Of a stretch of 64,000 bases of DNA, positions 43,451 through 51,985 are shown piece by piece. This DNA comes from Nocardia altamirensis NBRC 108246 (GTDB lineage: Bacteria > Actinomycetota > Actinomycetes > Mycobacteriales > Mycobacteriaceae): positions 1-64,000 of the forward strand of contig NZ_BDAY01000054.1 of the NCBI RefSeq assembly GCF_001612685.1, given 5' to 3'. The position numbers and the translations under genes were made by a program. Below the pieces are notes generated by a model. The model made no database searches. It had not been told where the DNA came from and saw nothing but the letters and a program-made list of their open reading frames with translations. How positions within the stretch are numbered: the stretch's first letter is position 1; each line of letters starts with the position of its first letter.

Positions 43451-44179
43451 TCATTCCTGGGGAGGTTGTTTGCTGGCGTGGAGTTCGACGGCATCGAGGA
43501 CCAGGTCGAGTCCGAGTTCGAAGCGGTCCTCGGTGGCGGCGTCGGCGAAGTAGGGCGCGGCCGCGGCGAGATGGGGGTACCGGGAAGGGGGCGCGGCCAG
43601 ATACTCCCGGGCAGATGCCGCCACGTCCTCGGTGCGGGTTTGCTCGTCGAGGCCGACGGTGATGGCTTCAAGCGCGGTCGTGCCGAGCATCAGGTGTGTC
43701 AGGACCAGGTAGTAGCGTGCCGCCTCGCGGTCGTCCATCCCGGCGGCTTTGAGGGCGCCCAGGCCCAGCTCGACGGCCCGGAATTCGGCGGCGCCGCGGG
43801 TGTCGCGTGACGCGGCCAGGACGGCGAGGCGGGGATGAGTCAGATACGCGCGCCGGATTCCGAGGCTGAGCTCACGCAGGGTGGTCCGCCAGTCCGGACC
43901 GGGCTCGAAATCGGCCACGGCGGTGCCCAGCAATCGGTCGGCCAGGGCGAGTAGCAGTTCGTCCATGCTGCGGAAGTGCCGATAGATCGCGGTGTGATCG
44001 ACACCGAGCTCGGCACCCAGCGCGCGGATGGTGAGTTTGTCCGGCCCGTCGCGCTCGACCAATGCCAAGGCGGCGTCGAGGAGCACTTCCCGGGACAGGA
44101 ACCGCGTCTTCTCGCTGCCTGCTGCCTCAGCAGCGGGCTTCTTCCGGGGGCGTCCGGCGCTTGTCTTTTTCGTGGTCAC
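43451..44179 (-). CDS. TetR/AcrR-family regulator
   Basis: 242 residues from GTG 44179. A basic tail (KKTSAGRPRKKP) precedes the HTH: LSREVLLDAALALVERDGPDKLTIRALGAELGVDHTAIYRHFRSMDELLLAL. The ligand-binding part is the TetR_C type with FRAVELGLGALKAAGMDDREAARYYLVLTHLMLG. A dyad GTCACC-ATT-GGTGAC lies 31 bp upstream. It diverges from the amidohydrolase gene and probably controls it and the MFS exporter. Confidence 0.9.
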   Translation of the reverse strand: MTTKKTSAGRPRKKPAAEAAGSEKTRFLSREVLLDAALALVERDGPDKLTIRALGAELGVDHTAIYRHFRSMDELLLALADRLLGTAVADFEPGPDWRTTLRELSLGIRRAYLTHPRLAVLAASRDTRGAAEFRAVELGLGALKAAGMDDREAARYYLVLTHLMLGTTALEAITVGLDEQTRTEDVAASAREYLAAPPSRYPHLAAAAPYFADAATEDRFELGLDLVLDAVELHASKQPPQE

Positions 44180-44209
44180 GACCTCAGTGTGCCAGATTCT
44201 GTCGCCGTT

Positions 44210-44224
44210 GTCACCATTGGTGAC
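44210..44224. promoter_or_regulatory. Probable TetR operator
   Basis: GTCACC-ATT-GGTGAC is an exact dyad between the TetR gene start (44179) and the divergent amidohydrolase gene (44374). A weaker element, GTGTTGACAC, follows at about 44230. Confidence 0.65.
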
Positions 44225-44373
44225 TCCAGTGTTGACACCGAGTTGGGTGAAGGGTTAGCTTCGGTGGCGAGGTGATCGTGACCTCGTGAACAGGAAGTAC
44301 CGGTCTCGAGCCGAGACGTAGCACAGACGAAAACCCAGGAGCGGTCCACGACCGAACGACCTCGAGGAGCCTC

Positions 44374-45705
44374 ATGACCAGCACGGGTAGCGGTGACGTG
44401 ATCATCCGCAATGTTCGAGTGTTCGACAGCCGGGCGGGACGATTGTCGGAGACCCCGCAGGTGGTGGTGGTGCGCGGCACCACGATCGACGCGATCCATC
44501 CGCTCGGCGTGACACCGGCAGAGGCCGAGACGGGCGCCACCGTGATCGAGGGGGGAGGCCGCACGCTGATCCCGGGGCTGATCGACGCGCACTGGCACGC
44601 GACCATGGCGACGGTCCCGATGCCGGACCTCATGACCGCGGATCTCGGATACATCCACCTCTCGGCCGGTGCCGCCGCGACGCAGACCGTGTTGCGCGGG
44701 TTCACGACCGTGCGGGATATGGGCGGGCCCGCGTTCGGACTCAAGCGCGCCATCGATACCGGCGTCATCACGGGGCCACGGATCTTCCCCTCCGGGGCGA
44801 TGATCTCGCAAACCTCCGGTCATGGCGACTTCCGCTCTGTCCATGAGCTCCCGCGGGGCCGGACCGGCGAGCACAGCTACCCCGAAATGGCCGGAGTCAC
44901 CAGCATCGCCGACGGCGCCGACGAGGTGCTGCGCGCGGCGCGTGAACAACTCATGCAAGGAGCCAGCCAACTGAAAGTATTGGCGGGCGGCGGGGTCGCG
45001 TCCGCCTACGACCCGCTCGAGGCCACCCAGTACACCGAGGCCGAGATTCATGCGGCCGTGGCGGCCGCGCAGAACTGGGGGACCTACGTCGCGGTGCATG
45101 CCTACACCCCGCACGCGGTGCGGCAAGCCATCCGGGCGGGGGTCAAGTCCATCGAACACGGGCATCTGCTCGATGAGGCCACCGTGGAACTCATGGCCGC
45201 GCAAGGCATCTGGTGGAGCATGCAACCGTTCCTCGACGACGAGGACACGCCCCCGCAGTCGCCGGCCAGCCGCGTGAAGAACGCCCTGGTGGCGCGCGGC
45301 ACCGACAATGCCTACGCGCTGGCCAGGAAGTACGGAATCCCGGTCGCGTGGGGCACCGACACGCTGTTCTCCCCCGAACTCGCTGCCCGGCAAGGTCACC
45401 GGTTGGCCGGAATGACCCGCTGGTTCACCCCTGCCGAGATCTTGACCATGGCCACCGCCACCAACGCGGATCTGCTGGCCCTGTCCGGACCCCGCAACCC
45501 CTATCCCGGTCGGCTCGGTGTGATCGAACCCGGCGCCCTGGCCGATCTGCTCGTGTTCGACGGCAATCCACTCGACGACATCACGATGCTCGGACGCCCC
45601 GACGAGGCGCTGGCGCTCATCGTCAAAGACGGTGCGGTCGTCAAGAACACCCTCGCTGCGACGGCGGCTCGGTTCGACAATCCGGACCTGATCGCCAGTA
45701 TGTAG
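44374..45705 (+). CDS. Metal-dependent amidohydrolase (imidazolonepropionase-like)
   Basis: 443 residues. The binuclear metal site of the family is visible: DAHWH (two His), the probable carboxylated Lys in QLKVLAGGG, His in VAVHAYTP, His in SIEHGH and Asp in WGTDTLF. N- and C-terminal beta strands form the usual composite sandwich (VIIRNVRVFD; ADLLVFDGNPLDDI). Relatives include Xaa-Pro dipeptidases and carboxypeptidases acting on N-acyl or peptide bonds, and mycotoxin hydrolases; the substrate is unknown. GAGGAG precedes the ATG. First gene of a run toward the MFS exporter. Confidence 0.9.
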   Translation: MTSTGSGDVIIRNVRVFDSRAGRLSETPQVVVVRGTTIDAIHPLGVTPAEAETGATVIEGGGRTLIPGLIDAHWHATMATVPMPDLMTADLGYIHLSAGAAATQTVLRGFTTVRDMGGPAFGLKRAIDTGVITGPRIFPSGAMISQTSGHGDFRSVHELPRGRTGEHSYPEMAGVTSIADGADEVLRAAREQLMQGASQLKVLAGGGVASAYDPLEATQYTEAEIHAAVAAAQNWGTYVAVHAYTPHAVRQAIRAGVKSIEHGHLLDEATVELMAAQGIWWSMQPFLDDEDTPPQSPASRVKNALVARGTDNAYALARKYGIPVAWGTDTLFSPELAARQGHRLAGMTRWFTPAEILTMATATNADLLALSGPRNPYPGRLGVIEPGALADLLVFDGNPLDDITMLGRPDEALALIVKDGAVVKNTLAATAARFDNPDLIASM

Positions 45706-45787
45706 CCACGACCCCCGGAAATTGCACGCACCGGATTCCTATTCCATAGATGCGCATACTCTACCGCTGCTTCGTTAAGGATTTGAT

Positions 45788-47278
45788 ATGCAATATCGAG
45801 TCAAGGTGGCGATCGTCTATCTGCTGGGCTTTTTCATCGGCCTGCTCAATATGTTCATCGTGAATATCGCGTATCCGGATATCGGAGCGACATTTCACGC
45901 CGGTGTGAGTGAACTGACCTGGATCGGCACCTCCTACATGCTGGGCCTGACCGTCGTCATGCCGTTGAGCGTGTGGCTTGCGCAGCGCTTCGGCGAGAAA
46001 CGCCTGATCGCCGCGTCCCTGTTGCTGTTCGGAATCGCCTCCTACGGAGCCGGTTCGGCGGGGTCGATCGATGTTCTCATCGGCATCCGCTTCGTTCAGG
46101 GCGCGGCGGCCGGATTGTTGATTCCGGTGGGCCAGGCGATGACCTACCGAAATTACCGGCCGGCCGAACGCGCCCGTCTGACGTCGATCATGATGGTCGT
46201 CGCTTTGATGGCCCCGGCGGTGTCGCCGAGCGTGGGTGGCATCCTGGTCGATCATATTTCCTGGCGGTGGATCTTCTGGCTGGATATTCCGCTGGCGGCG
46301 GTAAACCTCCTCCTGACGGTGCTGTGGCTGCAGCGCGACCCAGTCCGAGAGCCGCAACGATTCGACGTCAGAGGCTTCGCCTTGGGCAGCCTGTCGATCA
46401 TCACCCTGCTCGTCGGGCTGTCGGAACTCGGCGAGCCCGGCGGTCGACCCCTCGGCGCCACACTGCTCGGTGTGGCCGTCGCGAGCGGCTACTTCTTCGT
46501 TCGCGCTTTGCGGAATGCTCCCGCACCGCTGTTGAAGCTGAGCCTGTTGAAGGGGAAGATGCTGGCCACGTCGATGGTCGTCTATCAGTCTGTTTCAGGA
46601 ATATTCACGGGCGCGAACGTCATTCTGATGTTATATCTGCAGCAGCAGCTGTCAGTGTCCGCGACTTCGACCGGACTGCTGATGGTCCCCTGGGCCGCGG
46701 CCGCCGCGCTGGCGATCGGGGTGACCCGGACGGCCTTTAATAGAATTGGTCCCAAGGTATTGTTCACGGTGGGGATTTTCTTGCAGAGCCTCGGTCTGAT
46801 GTTGCTGTTCTTCCTCGCTCACCCGATGAATCCGGTGCTCCTGATCGTCGCGTACGTTCTCATGGGGTTCGGCGGCAGCTTGTCCAGCAGCACGGCCCAA
46901 AGTGCTGCTTTCCTCGATACGCCCTCCGCTGAACTCGGGCAGGCGAGTGCGCTCTGGAATATCAATCGTCAGGCAAGTTTCGCAGTCGGTGTCGCCGTGG
47001 TCGGACTGGTCCTGGGCGTCTTCTCGTCGATGTTCTCTTCGGTCTCTGATGCCGGTGCCGGTGATCCGAGTATCGCGTTCCGCTGGAGTTTCGTTGTCGC
47101 CGCGGTCATCACGTTACTGCCGCTACCGCTGGTACTACGGCTGACCAGTTCATCGTCGTCCGCGCTTCGAGGCAGGAATGGTCGCCGGTGGTTGCCTGGG
47201 TACGCGCCGAAGAGGCGAATCCCCTCGTCCCCGCACGCATCATCCACGGCGGAGAAGACGGCGAGTGCATGTCGCTAG
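45788..47278 (+). CDS. MFS transporter, DHA2 (EmrB/QacA-like) family
   Basis: 496 residues with about 14 membrane helices. Motifs: motif D1-like LNMFIVNIAYPDIG, motif A WLAQRFGEKR, motif C-like MAPAVSPSVGGILVDHISWRWIFWLDIP. Such proteins export drugs or natural products using the proton gradient. AAGGA lies before ATG 45788. It follows the amidohydrolase by 82 bp on the same strand, so it may export the substrate or product; control by the nearby TetR is likely. Confidence 0.9.
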   Translation: MQYRVKVAIVYLLGFFIGLLNMFIVNIAYPDIGATFHAGVSELTWIGTSYMLGLTVVMPLSVWLAQRFGEKRLIAASLLLFGIASYGAGSAGSIDVLIGIRFVQGAAAGLLIPVGQAMTYRNYRPAERARLTSIMMVVALMAPAVSPSVGGILVDHISWRWIFWLDIPLAAVNLLLTVLWLQRDPVREPQRFDVRGFALGSLSIITLLVGLSELGEPGGRPLGATLLGVAVASGYFFVRALRNAPAPLLKLSLLKGKMLATSMVVYQSVSGIFTGANVILMLYLQQQLSVSATSTGLLMVPWAAAAALAIGVTRTAFNRIGPKVLFTVGIFLQSLGLMLLFFLAHPMNPVLLIVAYVLMGFGGSLSSSTAQSAAFLDTPSAELGQASALWNINRQASFAVGVAVVGLVLGVFSSMFSSVSDAGAGDPSIAFRWSFVVAAVITLLPLPLVLRLTSSSSSALRGRNGRRWLPGYAPKRRIPSSPHASSTAEKTASACR

Positions 47279-47356
47279 GAATTCCTGATCCCTCGGGGTC
47301 CCGCGCATCTACTTGCGAAGCCCGCTACCAATCGCGATGGAAAGAGTGCATCCACC

Positions 47357-48433
47357 ATGAACACACCGAATGTCCATACCACTCGCCCGACCTCGTTCGG
47401 CCTGATCTTCCCGCCGGACGAGCCTTGGCTCGCGCGACAGGCCCGGGAGGAGATCTTGCTGCCCGACCTGCCCATCATCGACGCGCACCACCACCTGTGG
47501 GACCGACCCGGATACCGTTATCTGTCCGAGGAATTCGCCGCAGACACCGGCAGCGGCCACAACGTGATCGGCACGGTCCACGCCGAATGTCACACCGCCT
47601 ACCGCACCGACGGACCCCCGGAGTTGGCACCGGTCGGCGAAACCGAGTACATCGCGGCGCTCGCCGCGGCCAGCGACGCCGCCGGTGGTCCGACCCGGTT
47701 GGCCGCGGGGATCGTCGGGGCCGCCGACCTCAGCCTGGGCGCCGCCGTCGACGACGTCATCGGGCAGCACATCGCCGCTGGTCAGGGCCGGTTCCGCGGC
47801 ATCCGATACGACACTATTTGGTACGACCACGAAGCCGTCGAGTTCACCCACCCCGGTCACCGCCCGCAAATGCTCGCCGAGCCAGCCGTCCGGGCAGGCG
47901 CCCGCGTACTCGCGGACCACGATCTGCCCCTCGACGTCCAGCTGTTGTTCCCCCAGCTCGCTGATGCCGCCGAACTGGCCGATGGACTCCCCGAGCTACG
48001 ACTGGTTCTCAACCACTGCGGCGCGCCCCTGGGCTTCGGCCCCTGGGCCGACAACCGTGCCGAACACTTCGCCCACTGGCAACGCGGCATCCGGGAACTG
48101 GCCGAGCGCCCGAACGTCGTCTGCAAGCTCGGTGGCATCCTCGCAAGCGGCCTCGGCTACGACTACCTCCACGCACCGGTCCCGGCGACCTCGACCGAAC
48201 TCGCCGCCCTCTGGCGGCCCTGGTTCGACACCTGCATCGACGCCTTCGGCCCGCAGCGGTGCATGTTCGAAAGCAACTTCCCCATGGACAAGATGGGCAC
48301 CGGATACGCCACCCTGTGGAACACCTACAAACGACTCGCCTCCGGTGGCTCGGACACCGAACTGACCTCCCTGTTCGCCGAGACCGCCCGCCGCACATAT
48401 CGGCTGGACCTGCCTGCCGCGCCCCTGGCATGA
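47357..48433 (+). CDS. Amidohydrolase family 2 (metal-dependent TIM-barrel hydrolase)
   Basis: 358 residues. DAHHHLWDRPGYRY at about residue 43 is the HxH signature of Amidohydro_2; later motifs are GTVHAECH, RFRGIRYDTIW, LVLNHCGAPLG with His, and MFESNFPMDK, where Glu or Ser may take the place of the usual Asp metal ligand (the family more often has an SNxP or SDxP form). Relatives hydrolyse lactones or decarboxylate. It lies 78 bp after the MFS gene and reads the same way. Confidence 0.85.
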   Translation: MNTPNVHTTRPTSFGLIFPPDEPWLARQAREEILLPDLPIIDAHHHLWDRPGYRYLSEEFAADTGSGHNVIGTVHAECHTAYRTDGPPELAPVGETEYIAALAAASDAAGGPTRLAAGIVGAADLSLGAAVDDVIGQHIAAGQGRFRGIRYDTIWYDHEAVEFTHPGHRPQMLAEPAVRAGARVLADHDLPLDVQLLFPQLADAAELADGLPELRLVLNHCGAPLGFGPWADNRAEHFAHWQRGIRELAERPNVVCKLGGILASGLGYDYLHAPVPATSTELAALWRPWFDTCIDAFGPQRCMFESNFPMDKMGTGYATLWNTYKRLASGGSDTELTSLFAETARRTYRLDLPAAPLA

Positions 48434-48468
48434 ATAAGAGCTCCGAACGTACCGGGGTGGTGACATGA

Positions 48469-48885
48469 TCATCCGGAATGTCCGGTAGTACGTGCGTCTG
48501 CAGTACGAACGCTTCTCCTGCCACATTGACCATGGGAGATGGGTTGCCCGACAACTTTTTCCACGCACGGCTGATGGAGTTTGATCCCCGCGTACAGCAG
48601 TAGCGAGATTGTTTGAGCGAATCGAGTTTTCGACTCTGCGGATACGTTGTTCTTGTAACGCCACAGCAGCGCTGCCGACTGCTTCCCATCGATTCCGTAG
48701 ACAAGTGGCGCGACAACGGATGTCACTCCATCAACAGACTTTCGCCCGTTGCACTGATAGCACAGCGCGAACCCCTCGGTCGGCTCCGCGCAGATCTGAC
48801 AGGTTGCCATCGGATCTTTCATAGTGTTCCGGAGATAACCACCGGCCGTGCGGACGAGCTGATCGATCGGATCGGCTGCGCTCAA
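48469..48885 (-). pseudogene. Truncated phosphoribosyltransferase-like gene
   Basis: 138 codons. The zinc-ribbon start (TCQICAEP and ALCYQCNG, Cys 29, 32, 42, 45) and VVAPLVYGIDGKQSAALLWRYKN match the N-terminal part of ComF-like phosphoribosyltransferases of actinomycetes. The frame changes character after VVGQPISHG and stops; the PRPP-binding DD-x-x-T-T-G part is absent, and the next gene lies 36 bp away, so the end has been lost. It begins with TTG overlapping the dprA stop (TTGA); ATGs at 48822 and 48810 are alternatives. Confidence 0.65.
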
Positions 48886-49874
48886 TCGCGATCCAGCGCG
48901 ACGGCGGGATCGGTAAGTGCCGGAACAGAGGCGTCGGTAGCGACAAGATCCTCAACCAGATGCAGTACTTCGGCAACGTTGGCGGCCACGTATACGCCTG
49001 GCCTGCCGACCAGATCGCGAGCCCAGGCTGTTGCTGCGACGACCAGATCGGTCATGATCACCGGTCGGCCGTGCTCCACCGATAGCCGGGCCTGGAGCCG
49101 TGCACCGCTGTGCTCGCCGGCCTCGATGACCACCGAGGCCAGCCCGAGCCCCGACATCGTTGCATTGCGTATCGGGAAATTGTGCTTCTGCGGCGGGGCA
49201 TCGGGAAGGAACTGAGAGACGAGTGCACCCGTCGCGGAAACGCGGGCGTGCAGTTCACGATTGGCCGCGGGATAGATCTGGTTGATGCCGGTTCCGATCA
49301 CACCGATCGGCCGCCCGCCCGCCGCGATCGTCGCAGTGTGCGCGGCGGTGTCGATACCTGCGGCCAGCCCGGACAGTACGGCGATGCCTCGGTCCACCAG
49401 GCCGCGGGCCACCTCCGCTGCGATAGTCAGACCACGTTCGCTCGCGGCTCGGGAACCAACGACCGATACGCCGATCTCGTCGGGCACGAGTTTGCCCTTG
49501 ACGAACAGCATCGGCGGCAATTGATGAATGTCGCGCAGTGCCACCGGATATTCGGGATCGAGGACCGTCACCAGGTCGAAGTCCTGATCGCGCCACGCTT
49601 CCAGTGTGCTGCGGGCAGCGCCGAGCCGGTCGATCTCGGTGTCCATCCCATCCAGCAGCGGCGGGTGGAAGTCGTTCCAAATGTCGATCGCCGACCCTCG
49701 AATGACGACCTCGGAGGCGAGTGACGCCCAAGTCATACCCTTCGGGCGTTCGTCCATGAGGGCCAGCAGTGCCACACGTTCGCTGTCCCGGCCGCCCGTC
49801 ATACCCGACAGCCTAGGGTCGTACGGCGAGCTCTGCGCGTCTGCGCGTATGTGTTTGATGCTGTGTGTCGTCAC
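48882..49874 (-). CDS. DprA/Smf-like DNA-processing protein
   Basis: About 330 residues. The Rossmann core is clear: VSVVGSRAASERGLTIAAEVARGLVDRGIAVLSGLAAGIDTAAHTATIAAGGRPIGVIGTGINQIYPAANREL, then SGLGLASVVIEAGEHSGARLQARL. DprA normally binds single-stranded DNA and loads RecA. A pairing of DprA-like protein with a phosphoribosyltransferase is also known as an anti-phage toxin-antitoxin (ShosTA). GTG 49874 is preferred (GGAGG before it), ATG 49802 is possible; both leave the SOS box in the promoter, unlike the long frame from 49937. Confidence 0.8.
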   Translation of the reverse strand: MTTHSIKHIRADAQSSPYDPRLSGMTGGRDSERVALLALMDERPKGMTWASLASEVVIRGSAIDIWNDFHPPLLDGMDTEIDRLGAARSTLEAWRDQDFDLVTVLDPEYPVALRDIHQLPPMLFVKGKLVPDEIGVSVVGSRAASERGLTIAAEVARGLVDRGIAVLSGLAAGIDTAAHTATIAAGGRPIGVIGTGINQIYPAANRELHARVSATGALVSQFLPDAPPQKHNFPIRNATMSGLGLASVVIEAGEHSGARLQARLSVEHGRPVIMTDLVVAATAWARDLVGRPGVYVAANVAEVLHLVEDLVATDASVPALTDPAVALDRD

Positions 49875-49893
49875 AAACCCTCCGCGCAGTAGT

Positions 49894-49909
49894 TCGAACT
49901 TACGTTCGA
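49894..49909 (-). promoter_or_regulatory. SOS box (LexA site), exact match
   Basis: TCGAAC-TTAC-GTTCGA is a full match to the mycobacterial LexA consensus TCGAAC-N4-GTTCGA. It lies 20 bp before the DprA-like start and next to TAGGAT (minus strand), a plausible -10 box at 49914-49909. LexA would block transcription until DNA damage. Confidence 0.8.
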
Positions 49910-49916
49910 TCCTAGC

Positions 49917-49944
49917 AATTCGGGTGCAAATTCGCACCCGAATT
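49917..49944. promoter_or_regulatory. 11-bp inverted repeat upstream of the DprA-like gene
   Basis: AATTCGGGTGC and GCACCCGAATT flank AAATTC. It lies just upstream of the -10 box and SOS box, in the region of a -35 element, so it is well placed as a second operator. Confidence 0.6.
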
Positions 49945-49978
49945 CACGGCCGTGAGTGGCTGGTAGCAGTAAAGAAAA

Positions 49979-50014
49979 CGCTGGCCAGGCCCGTCGTAAC
50001 GGACCTGGCCAGCG
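49979..50014. terminator. Terminator hairpin beside tRNA fragment 3
   Basis: CGCTGGCCAGG pairs perfectly with CCTGGCCAGCG, with an inner CCGT/ACGG stem. On the minus strand a TTTTCTTT tail follows. It has a different sequence from the hairpins beside fragments 1 and 2. Confidence 0.85.
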
Positions 50015-50022
50015 AATCAGCG

Positions 50023-50153
50023 CGGAGGATAGGGGATTTGAACCCATCCGTTTCCCCAGGTCAACTCTGCGACCAGCCAGTTTCGTTGCAGTTCAGGCTG
50101 TTTCGGCCCAATTGGCAATGCAAACGTTAGGCTCAGATGTTGACGCGGTCAAC
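50023..50153 (-). repeat. tRNA-Ser 3'-end fragment plus element end, copy 3 (att site)
   Basis: CGGAGGATAGGGGATTTGAA matches copies 1 and 2, but the genomic CCA is absent here. The next ~110 bp closely match copy 1, including GACCAGCCAGTTTCGTTGCA and AATGCAAACGTTAGGCTCAG, with GTTGACGCGGTCAAC at 50139-50153. The distance from the tRNA part to this dyad is the same as in copy 1. Interpreted as the B/C junction. Confidence 0.75.
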
Positions 50154-50416
50154 ACGATCGGGGAGACGATTTGAAGTCGGTTCTTGAGGGGATCTCCCGG
50201 TGTGAAGACGGGCCGTGTGGTGTATGGATCCGTTTCCGGGTGTCGGCCGACTTCCTCTGACACTGCGGCGGCCTTTCCGCCGGTCATCGGCTGTCAATGT
50301 CGGTGGCGTCCGTTAGCCTCCCTGGAGGACTCTGCCGGTCACAGGTCGCCAGTGCACCGTCCAATCACCAGGGCCTTCGGGTCACCACCCTCTGACGAGC
50401 AAGGACACCCCGACTG

Positions 50417-51985
50417 ATGGCAGTGACTCAGCAGGAGATCGAGACCCGGTTGTGGGACGCCGCCGATGAGCTGCGCGTGGCGATACCTGAAGCGCAGTAC
50501 TCCTCAGTCGTCTTCCCGCTGATGTTCTGGAAGTACCTGTCGGATACCTGGGAGCACCACCATCAGGAATTCCTGGACGAGAACGAGGGCTTGGACGGCC
50601 TGTCAGCTGAGGAAGCTCGGGAGATCGAGTACCGCGACTACCAGTCGTTCGAAATCCCGAATATCCACCCTGGCACTGTCCAGGAGCGCCGCGCCTCGTG
50701 GTCGTCCATTCTCGCCACCGTCACCCAGCCGGGCCTCGGCCAGCGGGTCCGCGCCTCACTGCGGGCCATCGAGACGGCCAACCCTGACAAGTTCTCCCGC
50801 CTGTTCGGATCCATGACCTGGACCTCTGAAGAGGTGCTGCCGAGCGAGGTGTTGGCGGCGGTTATACGGGCGATGGATCGCACCCCGAAGATGCACGAGG
50901 GCAACATGTCCCACGACGTGCTCGGCGGCGCGTACGAGTACCTGCTGAAGCGGTTCTCCGACGGGTCCGGCACCCGTGCCGGCCAGTTCTTCACCCCGCG
51001 CGAAGTCGTGGAGTTGATCGTCGAGCTCTTGGACCCCAAGGGGTTCGAATCGGTGTATGACCCGACCTGCGGGTCGGGCGGCATGCTCATCGCCTCCGCG
51101 AACCTCCTGAAATCCCACGGCGGGCGGGGCTACACGCTCCGCCTGTACGGGCAGGAGTCCGTTCTGGACACAGCGGGTGTGGCACGCATGAACCTCTTCA
51201 TGCACAACCTCACCCAGTTCCAGGTCGAGGTTGGTGACACCCTGAAGGAGCCTCGTTTCAAGAAGTCGGACGGGTCCGTCGCGCAATTCGACGTAATCCT
51301 CGCCAACCCGCCTTACTCGCTAAAATGGAAGCCCTGGAACAACGACCCACGCGCCATCGGCGGTATCGCACCGACGAAGTCGGCTGACTGGGCGTTCGTG
51401 CAGCACATGATCGCCAGCATGGATCCAGTAAAGGGCCGCGCTGGTGTCGTCCTTCCCCACGGTGTCCTCTTCCGGGGCGGGCAAGAAGCAGCCATCCGTC
51501 AGCGAGTCTTGAATGATGACCTCCTCGAAGCCGTCATCGGGCTGCCTGCCAACCTCTTCTACAACACCACCATTCCGACCTGCGTCCTGATTTTCCGTGC
51601 TCCCGGCACCAAGGCGCCAGAGCGGAAGGATGGTGTGCTATTCATCGACGCTTCCACGCGGTTCGTAAAGGCCACCAACCGAAACATCCTCACCGGCGCT
51701 GACGTCGCCGACGTGGTGACCGCCTACCATTCCACGTTCGATGCCGACGGCAATCCGGTAGATCTCGACGGCGGCATGGCTGCACGATTTGCTCCACTGT
51801 CGGAGATCGAGGGGAACGGGTACGACCTCAACATCGGCAGATACATCAAACATGTCGCTGCCGAGCAGGAGGATCTCGGCAGCCTCATCACGGCTTACAA
51901 CATCGCCCGCGCTGAACGCCAGAAGGCCGAGCAGCGCATGCTCGCAGTGCTCGCGTCCGCGGGAATCGAGGGCTTCGATGAATGA
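50417..51985 (+). CDS. hsdM: Type I restriction-modification methyltransferase subunit
   Basis: 522 residues. N-terminal HsdM domain (helical, to about 150), then the N6-adenine methylase core: SAM motif I in DPTCGSGGM (216-223), motif IV NPPYSLKW (NPPY 297-300), and the SGTRAGQFFTPREVVELIVEL segment in front. It methylates adenines within the sequence recognised by HsdS. It starts 263 bp after the tRNA fragment 3 repeat, so the R-M operon lies at the left end of element C. The stop overlaps the hsdS start by 8 bp. Confidence 0.95.
   Translation: MAVTQQEIETRLWDAADELRVAIPEAQYSSVVFPLMFWKYLSDTWEHHHQEFLDENEGLDGLSAEEAREIEYRDYQSFEIPNIHPGTVQERRASWSSILATVTQPGLGQRVRASLRAIETANPDKFSRLFGSMTWTSEEVLPSEVLAAVIRAMDRTPKMHEGNMSHDVLGGAYEYLLKRFSDGSGTRAGQFFTPREVVELIVELLDPKGFESVYDPTCGSGGMLIASANLLKSHGGRGYTLRLYGQESVLDTAGVARMNLFMHNLTQFQVEVGDTLKEPRFKKSDGSVAQFDVILANPPYSLKWKPWNNDPRAIGGIAPTKSADWAFVQHMIASMDPVKGRAGVVLPHGVLFRGGQEAAIRQRVLNDDLLEAVIGLPANLFYNTTIPTCVLIFRAPGTKAPERKDGVLFIDASTRFVKATNRNILTGADVADVVTAYHSTFDADGNPVDLDGGMAARFAPLSEIEGNGYDLNIGRYIKHVAAEQEDLGSLITAYNIARAERQKAEQRMLAVLASAGIEGFDE

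Larger units (their letters stand above)
41918..50022. mobile_element. Putative integrated element B
   Basis: Second unit between tRNA-Ser fragments 2 and 3. Cargo: an SMP-30-like secreted protein, TetR regulator, amidohydrolase, MFS exporter, second amidohydrolase, DprA-like protein and a truncated phosphoribosyltransferase. No integrase is seen. Confidence 0.55.
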
